Below are positions 15,101-17,909 of a stretch of DNA of 17,909 bases, one piece after another; positions within the stretch are counted from its first letter, which is position 1; each line of letters starts with the position of its first letter. Location: positions 1 through 17,909 of the forward strand of contig CAMLNT010000022.1 in the NCBI GenBank assembly GCA_946481425.1, written 5' to 3'. Under the pieces are notes generated by a model that saw nothing but the letters and a program-made list of their open reading frames with translations, made no database searches and had not been told where the DNA came from. The position numbers and the translations under genes are program-made. This stretch comes from an uncultured Brevundimonas sp. Its GTDB lineage: Bacteria > Pseudomonadota > Alphaproteobacteria > Caulobacterales > Caulobacteraceae.

Positions 15101-15382
15101 GTCGGCGCCGGCTTCGGCGAGAACCGCTGGCTGCGTCCGGAAATCCGGCTCGGCTGGCGTCAGATCTTCTCGCACGACCCGGGCACGACCACCGCGCGCT
15201 TCCTGTCGACCGGCTCGCCGTTCTCGCTCGAGGGCGACAGCCTGGAAGGCGGCGGTCCGATCGTCGGCTTCCGCCTGAACCTTGGCAACGAGCTGGGCTT
15301 CTTGGCCCTGGAAGGCGATGCCGAGCTGCTGGACGGCTACGCCCGCTACGCCCTGCTTCTGCGGGCCAGCTTCAAGTTCTGA
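12128..15382 (+). CDS. Autotransporter (type Va) with Asp-rich calcium-binding-like repeats
   Basis: A 1084-residue secreted outer-membrane protein. A signal peptide (MRIQLAAAVALAPLMMASGAAA, cut probably near residue 22) is followed by a passenger of short strands with recurring N-x-G-x-I/V turns (for example NNGSILASG, NTGTVTSIT, NSGSITAL), the pattern of a beta-helix. Four Asp-rich inserts occur near 115-127, 281-312, 488-505 and 527-557; the second, with DDDDDGILDADDPDDDNNG, matches thrombospondin type 3-like calcium repeats. A C-terminal beta-barrel domain begins about residue 808 (SAWLQEINFYADRERG) and ends in Phe after alternating aromatic strands (RYALLLRASFKF). I see no cysteine in the protein, as usual for autotransporters. 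AGGGG stands about nine bases before the ATG. The passenger has no visible protease triad or self-cleavage motif, so adhesion or surface structure is more likely than enzyme activity. Confidence 0.93.
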   Translation: MRIQLAAAVALAPLMMASGAAAQTVISNERTTPIATATANNGSPDSIRIGNGGVIRLGSGVAITVNSSNNVTIDAAGRIVMENAADGSTGILINGGYTTDVTHGGQILVTDSFTATDTDNDGDLDGAFATGTGRFGIRAVGPGAVDGDITSTGSITVEGNNSAGISVETGLNGNLISTGALTILGDNSYGIRVTGPVSGNIYAGGTISATGGGTVGVSIEGDVAGRLTFGAPMTVTGFRYTGDLTEEQLAALDADDLLIGGPAVSISGNVAGGVVFDRPHSDIAGDTDDDDDGILDADDPDDDNNGVPDANERESTIIAFGSAPAVQVGSMTQAITLGVAGTGDEAYGFINNGSILASGRYDGIEATALRFGLDGGMGVVVDGGMLNTGTVTSITNNANSYAIVLGSGVQLDTFFNDGGIIRGIAAGEDAFDVVGLDIRAGALTSTFENSGSITALSTGENGTAYAVRDASGALTNINNTGFIEAFVVATDDEDDADDDNTDASDETITGRAVAIDVSANTTGVTLIQDGVNDGDDGADGAADADADGDGVDDDQEPAITGDILLGSGDDLVDIRNGDVNGGIEFGLGQDTLLVSGGAAVRGALTDTDGLLDITVSDGVLDARQPTAITISNLNVGADGNLIVTIDPVSGNTGGFNVSGTANITTGAGLGVRFTSLLDDPTRFVIIQATTLNAGTIDQTALQENSPFMYVVNAGVDNTLNQVYVDARQRTNAEFGFIASESAAYGAFYEALAEDPELLEAFLSQTGRDGFFDLYEQTLPDHNGGPLISLATGVDAVTRALSGRGHPAGEGETSAWLQEINFYADRERGEAYGFRSEGFGFAGGVERGTGFGALGLSFALTSSDLEDPESEAEEVLSAQLLELGLYWRAQGVRWNVWARGAAGFASFDSVRQLIAPGINRRNESDWNGYSLALAAGAAYDYQMGRWSIRPEAFVEYFRLNEDAHEEAGGGDGFDLGYEDRSGHIFSSTVAVTVGAGFGENRWLRPEIRLGWRQIFSHDPGTTTARFLSTGSPFSLEGDSLEGGGPIVGFRLNLGNELGFLALEGDAELLDGYARYALLLRASFKF

Positions 15383-15406
15383 TCCTTCGGGATCGGCTGA
15401 AACGGC

Positions 15407-15437
15407 AAAGGCCGCCGGGCAACCGGCGGCCTTTTTC
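15407..15437 (+). terminator. Rho-independent terminator of the autotransporter gene
   Basis: GGCCGCCGG (15410-15418), loop GCAA, CCGGCGGCC (15423-15431), then five T; three A before the stem can pair with the T tract. It lies 24 bases after the stop codon. A smaller hairpin, GATCC-TTCG-GGATC (15381-15394), with a stable TTCG tetraloop, overlaps the stop codon just upstream. Confidence 0.92.
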
Positions 15438-15447
15438 TTGGCTGTCA

Positions 15448-15534
15448 TCCGCGACAGATATTTCGCGGAGAATTCAGCTACGGATTTTCCGGTGATTTCG
15501 GCGACGCCGACGACACCGGGGACCGCTGGAAAAT
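15448..15534. other. Nested inverted repeats between autotransporter terminator and tRNA-Val
   Basis: TCCGCGA (15448-15454) faces TCGCGGA (15463-15469). Next, CCGGTG (15489-15494) faces CACCGG (15514-15519), enclosing TCGGC/GCCGA (15498-15502/15506-15510), while ATTTTCC (15484-15490) can pair with GGAAAAT (15528-15534), which abuts the tRNA 3' end. These could form a termination or 3' processing structure for tRNA-Val on the minus strand, but no T tract is present. No gene is seen here. Confidence 0.35.
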
Positions 15535-15608
15535 GGTGGGCGGCGAGGGGATCGAACCCCCGACCCTCTCGGTGTAAACGAGACGCTCTACCGCTGAGCT
15601 AGCCGCCC
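15534..15608 (-). tRNA. tRNA-Val (anticodon TAC)
   Basis: A 75-base cloverleaf with encoded CCA (15536-15534). The acceptor stem pairs GGGCGGC (15608-15602) with GCCGCCC (15544-15538) without mismatch; the D arm is GCTCAGCGGTAGAGC; the anticodon stem TCTCG/CGAGA holds loop TTTACAC with anticodon TAC; the T arm is GGGGGTTCGATCCCCT. TAC reads valine GTA codons (and others by wobble modification). Confidence 0.97.
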
Positions 15609-15610
15609 GA

Positions 15611-15625
15611 TGAGCCTGGGGCTCA
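15611..15625 (-). other. Leader hairpin directly before tRNA-Val
   Basis: TGAGCC, TGG, GGCTCA form a perfect 6-bp stem with a three-base loop, ending two bases before the mature tRNA 5' end. As at tRNA-Asp, a stable hairpin thus sits in the leader just upstream of the RNase P cut site. Confidence 0.4.
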
Positions 15626-15659
15626 AAGAGAAAGGGCGCGAGCCTTAGCCCGCGCCCTT
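15625..15659 (-). terminator. Rho-independent terminator of hup
   Basis: On the minus strand AAGGGCGCG (15659-15651) pairs with CGCGCCCTT (15640-15632); a G-T wobble and GC pairs extend the stem to about 12 bp around TAAG. TCTCTTT follows. It lies about 25 bases after the hup stop codon and upstream of tRNA-Val. Confidence 0.82.
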
Positions 15660-15670
15660 CCTTAACTCAA
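15642..15670 (-). promoter_or_regulatory. Candidate tRNA-Val promoter inside the hup terminator
   Basis: On the minus strand TTGAGT (15670-15665) is separated by 17 bases from TAAGGC (15647-15642), read as GCTAAGGC, close to the GCTANAWC -10 of Caulobacter. Transcription would start near 15635, inside the right arm of the hup terminator, and give a leader of about 27 bases. Otherwise tRNA-Val would depend on read-through from hup. Confidence 0.42.
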
Positions 15671-15683
15671 TGCCTGAGGGCGA

Positions 15684-15959
15684 TTAGCCGTTCAGGGCGG
15701 TCTTCAGGCCTTCGCCGACGCGGAAGCGCGCGGTCTTGGAGGCCGGACGAGCGACGGTTTCACCCGTGCGCGGGTTGCGGGCCGTACCGGCCGCGCGGGT
15801 CACCGCAACGAACGTACCGAAGCCGACCAGACGGACGTCATTGCCGCTCTTCAGCGAAGAGGTGACGCTGTCGGTGAAGGCGTCGAGCGCCTTCTTGGCT
15901 TGTTCCTTCGAGAGGCCGGCAGCATCCGCCATGGCGTTGATGAGTTCGGCTTTGGTCAT
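15684..15959 (-). CDS. hup: DNA-binding protein HU
   Basis: HU is a small dimeric nucleoid protein that bends and compacts DNA. The 91-residue product has the helical dimer part MTKAELINAMADAAGLSK, the signature GFGTF (46-50), and the DNA-binding beta-arm with RNPRTGE (61-67), in which Pro63 is at the position of the intercalating proline of HU. The ATG at 15959 has GGGAG eight bases upstream; a longer reading from 15998 would add 13 Arg-rich residues without a ribosome-binding site. It has its own promoter (TTGACG-17-CTAATG) after the lon terminator and its own terminator before tRNA-Val. It is of the HU type rather than IHF. The lon-hup order is common in proteobacteria. Confidence 0.95.
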   Translation of the reverse strand: MTKAELINAMADAAGLSKEQAKKALDAFTDSVTSSLKSGNDVRLVGFGTFVAVTRAAGTARNPRTGETVARPASKTARFRVGEGLKTALNG

Positions 15960-16029
15960 GTGTGGTCTCCCAACCCTTGTGGAGGCCCGGAACCGCAAGG
16001 TGTGCGACTCACCGGGCTTCTTGCGGAGC

Positions 16030-16058
16030 CATTAGAGCAGGGATTTCCCTCGCGTCAA
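16030..16058 (-). promoter_or_regulatory. hup promoter with palindromic spacer
   Basis: TTGACG (16058-16053), the Caulobacter-type -35, is followed after 17 bases by CTAATG (16035-16030). Transcription would begin near 16023, about 64 bases before the hup ATG. The spacer contains a perfect inverted repeat AGGGA-TT-TCCCT (16039-16050), which may be an operator. The -35 overlaps the T tract of the lon terminator. Confidence 0.7.
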
Positions 16059-16098
16059 AAGAGAAACGCGGTTTCAGGGCCTCTGAAACCGCGTTTCT
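16057..16098 (-). terminator. Rho-independent terminator of lon
   Basis: A perfect 16-bp stem: AGAAACGCGGTTTCAG (reading from 16098) and CTGAAACCGCGTTTCT (ending at 16062) around a five-base loop, then CTTTT. It begins 21 bases after the lon stop codon. It is the strongest hairpin in the window. Confidence 0.92.
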
Positions 16099-16118
16099 AC
16101 AAGGGATTGCGCGCTCGA

Positions 16119-17909
16119 TCAGTGGGCGACGACGCCGCCGGCCCCGTCTTCGGAGACCGGCCGCGGCAGCGGTTCGGCCTCGGGATCCCATTCGACCGGC
16201 GTGAGCGGCTTGGTCAGGGCGTGCTTGAGCACCTCATCGACGTTGGAAACCGGAATGATTTCCAGCGCATCCTTCACATTGGCCGGGATGTCCTCGAGAT
16301 CCTTGACGTTTTCCTGAGGGATCAGGACCGTCTTGATGCCCGAGCGCAGCGCCGCCAGGAGCTTCTCCTTGAGCCCGCCAATGGCCGTGGCCCGGCCACG
16401 CAGGGTTACTTCACCGGTCATGGCGATGTCCTTGCGGATCGGGTTTCCGGTCAGGACCGACACCATGGCGGTCACCATGGCGATCCCGGCCGACGGGCCG
16501 TCCTTGGGCGTCGCGCCGTCGGGCACGTGGACGTGCACATCGGTCTGTTCGAACACCGGCGGCTTGATTCCGAACGCCAGCGACCGCGCACGGACGTAGG
16601 AGGCCGCGGCCGAGATCGATTCCTTCATCACCTCTTTCAGGTTGCCGGTGACGGTCATGCGGCCCTTGCCGGGCATCTTGACCGCCTCGATCGTCAGGAT
16701 GTCGCCGCCGAACTCGGTCCAGGCCAGGCCCGTGACAATGCCGACCTGATCGATGTCGTCGGTTTCGCCGTGGCGGTACTTGCGCACCCCGGCATAGCGG
16801 GCCAGCCGCTCGTCATCGACGGTGATCGAGACCTGCTTCTCCTTGGCCATCTCGCGCACGGCCTTCCGGGCCAGGCCGCCGAGCTCGCGCTCGAGGTTCC
16901 GGACGCCCGCTTCACGCGTGTAGTAGCGGATCAGGTCGCGGATCGAGCTGTCGGGCACGATCCACTCGCCTTCCTTCAGGCCGTGGTCCTTGGCCAGCTT
17001 GGGCAGGATGTGGCGTTTGGCGATCTCGACCTTTTCGTCCTCGGTGTAGCCGCTGACCCGGATGATCTCCATCCGGTCCATCAGGGGCTGGGGCATGTTC
17101 AGGCTGTTGGCCGTGGTCACGAACATGACGTTGGACAGGTCGTAATCGACCTCGAGGTAGTGGTCCCCGAAGGTCGAGTTCTGGGCCGGGTCGAGCACTT
17201 CGAGCAGCGCAGACGACGGGTCGCCGCGCCAATCGGCGCCGAGCTTGTCGATCTCGTCCAGCAGGATGAAGGCGTTGGTCGTCTTGGCCTTCTTCATCGA
17301 CTGGATGATCTTGCCCGGCATCGAGCCGATGTAAGTCCGACGGTGGCCGCGGATCTCGCTTTCGTCGCGCACGCCGCCCAGCGACATGCGGACGTATTCA
17401 CGGCCCGTGGCCTTGGCGATCGACCTGGCGAGCGAGGTCTTGCCGACCCCCGGAGGACCGACAAGGCACAGGATCGGACCCTTGAGCGTCCCGGTCCGCG
17501 CCTGGACGGCCAGATACTCCAAGATCCGCTCCTTGACCTTCTCGAGGCCGTAGTGGTCCTCCTCAAGGATTTCCTCGGCCCGATTGAGGTCGATCGGCTT
17601 CTGCTTGGCCTTGCCCCATGGCACCGACAGCAGCCAGTCGAGGTAGTTCCGAACCACCGTCGATTCCGCCGACATCGGGCTCATGTTGCGCAGCTTCTTC
17701 AGCTCGCCCTCGGCCTTTGCCCGCGCTTCCTTGGAAAGCTTGGTCTTCTTGATGCGCTTCTCGAGCTCCATCAGCTCGTCACGCTGGTCGTCCTGTTCGC
17801 CCAGCTCACGCTGGATCGCCTTCATCTGTTCGTTCAGATAGTACTCGCGCTGGGTGCGCTCCATCTGGCGTTTGACGCGGCTGCGGATCTTCTTCTCGAC
17901 CTGCAAGAC
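16119..17909 (-). CDS. lon: ATP-dependent protease Lon (N-terminal part outside window)
   Basis: Lon is a hexameric AAA+ serine protease of the cytoplasm that degrades damaged and regulatory proteins; in Caulobacter it removes DnaA and CcrM. The visible 596 codons run from the end of the N-terminal substrate domain (coiled-coil around [18 protein letters not shown]) to the stop. In the fragment, counted from codon 17906: Walker A GPPGVGKT (150-157), Walker B FILLDEID (213-220), and the protease domain with Ser472 in PKDGPSAG and Lys515 in GGLKEKLL, 43 residues apart as in the Ser679/Lys722 dyad of E. coli Lon. The first in-frame TTG near the window edge is internal, not a start. A C-terminal tail of about 30 residues rich in Pro, Glu and Asp follows the last conserved helix. 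Terminator and hup follow. Confidence 0.97.
   Translation of the reverse strand, partial: VLQVEKKIRSRVKRQMERTQREYYLNEQMKAIQRELGEQDDQRDELMELEKRIKKTKLSKEARAKAEGELKKLRNMSPMSAESTVVRNYLDWLLSVPWGKAKQKPIDLNRAEEILEEDHYGLEKVKERILEYLAVQARTGTLKGPILCLVGPPGVGKTSLARSIAKATGREYVRMSLGGVRDESEIRGHRRTYIGSMPGKIIQSMKKAKTTNAFILLDEIDKLGADWRGDPSSALLEVLDPAQNSTFGDHYLEVDYDLSNVMFVTTANSLNMPQPLMDRMEIIRVSGYTEDEKVEIAKRHILPKLAKDHGLKEGEWIVPDSSIRDLIRYYTREAGVRNLERELGGLARKAVREMAKEKQVSITVDDERLARYAGVRKYRHGETDDIDQVGIVTGLAWTEFGGDILTIEAVKMPGKGRMTVTGNLKEVMKESISAAASYVRARSLAFGIKPPVFEQTDVHVHVPDGATPKDGPSAGIAMVTAMVSVLTGNPIRKDIAMTGEVTLRGRATAIGGLKEKLLAALRSGIKTVLIPQENVKDLEDIPANVKDALEIIPVSNVDEVLKHALTKPLTPVEWDPEAEPLPRPVSEDGAGGVVAH

Noticed and set aside
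13304..15448. 714-codon open frame on the minus strand opposite the autotransporter
   Set aside because: Antisense shadow: low-complexity Ala/Gly/Val/Asp composition mirrors the coding strand, and it runs across the autotransporter terminator.
15534..15608. tRNA-Val as an attachment site for an integrated element
   Set aside because: No second copy of the tRNA 3' end and no integrase gene was seen between it and nuoA.
17904..17906. Possible TTG start of lon
   Set aside because: Codons upstream continue the Lon sequence (VLQVEKKI) and conserved N-terminal domain residues must lie outside the window; it is an internal Leu codon.
1..17909. CRISPR arrays, insertion sequences, prophage genes
   Set aside because: No regularly spaced repeats, transposase, integrase or phage structural gene could be recognised on either strand.

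Overview
The window is high-GC DNA of alphaproteobacterial type, most likely from a member of the Caulobacterales (Brevundimonas/Caulobacter/Phenylobacterium-like). The reasons are the style of the nuo operon, the lon-hup pairing, several promoters of the TTGACG / GCTA-type seen in Caulobacter, and an outer-membrane autotransporter. The genus assignment is inference.

Layout: (1) 1-4780, minus strand: the front of a respiratory complex I (NADH:quinone oxidoreductase) operon, nuoA-nuoB-nuoC-nuoD-[NTF2/SnoaL-like]-[134-aa membrane protein]-nuoE-[87-aa membrane protein]-nuoF (cut by the window edge). All eight junctions overlap or lie within 3 bases, so translation is probably coupled. Three non-nuo genes are threaded into the operon. 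(2) 4781-4995: divergent control region with a perfect 10-3-10 inverted repeat that resembles an alphaproteobacterial Fur-type box. (3) 4996-9089, plus strand: a short-chain dehydrogenase and an acyl-CoA synthetase-like AMP-forming ligase, nearly overlapping, then an AbgT-family transporter. (4) 9115-9278: promoter, tRNA-Asp(GTC) and a hairpin terminator. (5) 9312-11938, minus strand: an SPFH/stomatin-like membrane protein, a 56-aa ribbon-helix-helix protein, a GT4 glycosyltransferase and a 54-aa membrane or exported peptide. (6) 12128-15382, plus strand: a 1084-aa type Va autotransporter with calcium-binding-like Asp repeats, closed by a strong terminator. (7) 15534-17909, minus strand: lon (5' part outside the window), hup (HU), tRNA-Val(TAC).

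How it fits together: the two flanks (nuo at the left; tRNA-Val, hup and lon at the right) are core housekeeping genes. The roughly 10.5 kb between them looks like a more variable block of metabolic, transport and envelope genes, with no transposase, integrase or repeat-bounded element visible. The least explained unit is the SPFH + ribbon-helix-helix pair: its predicted promoter carries two half-palindromic sites one helical turn apart, which suggests an autoregulated membrane-associated module. No CRISPR array, prophage or insertion sequence was seen. No gene-free stretch exceeds 300 bases.
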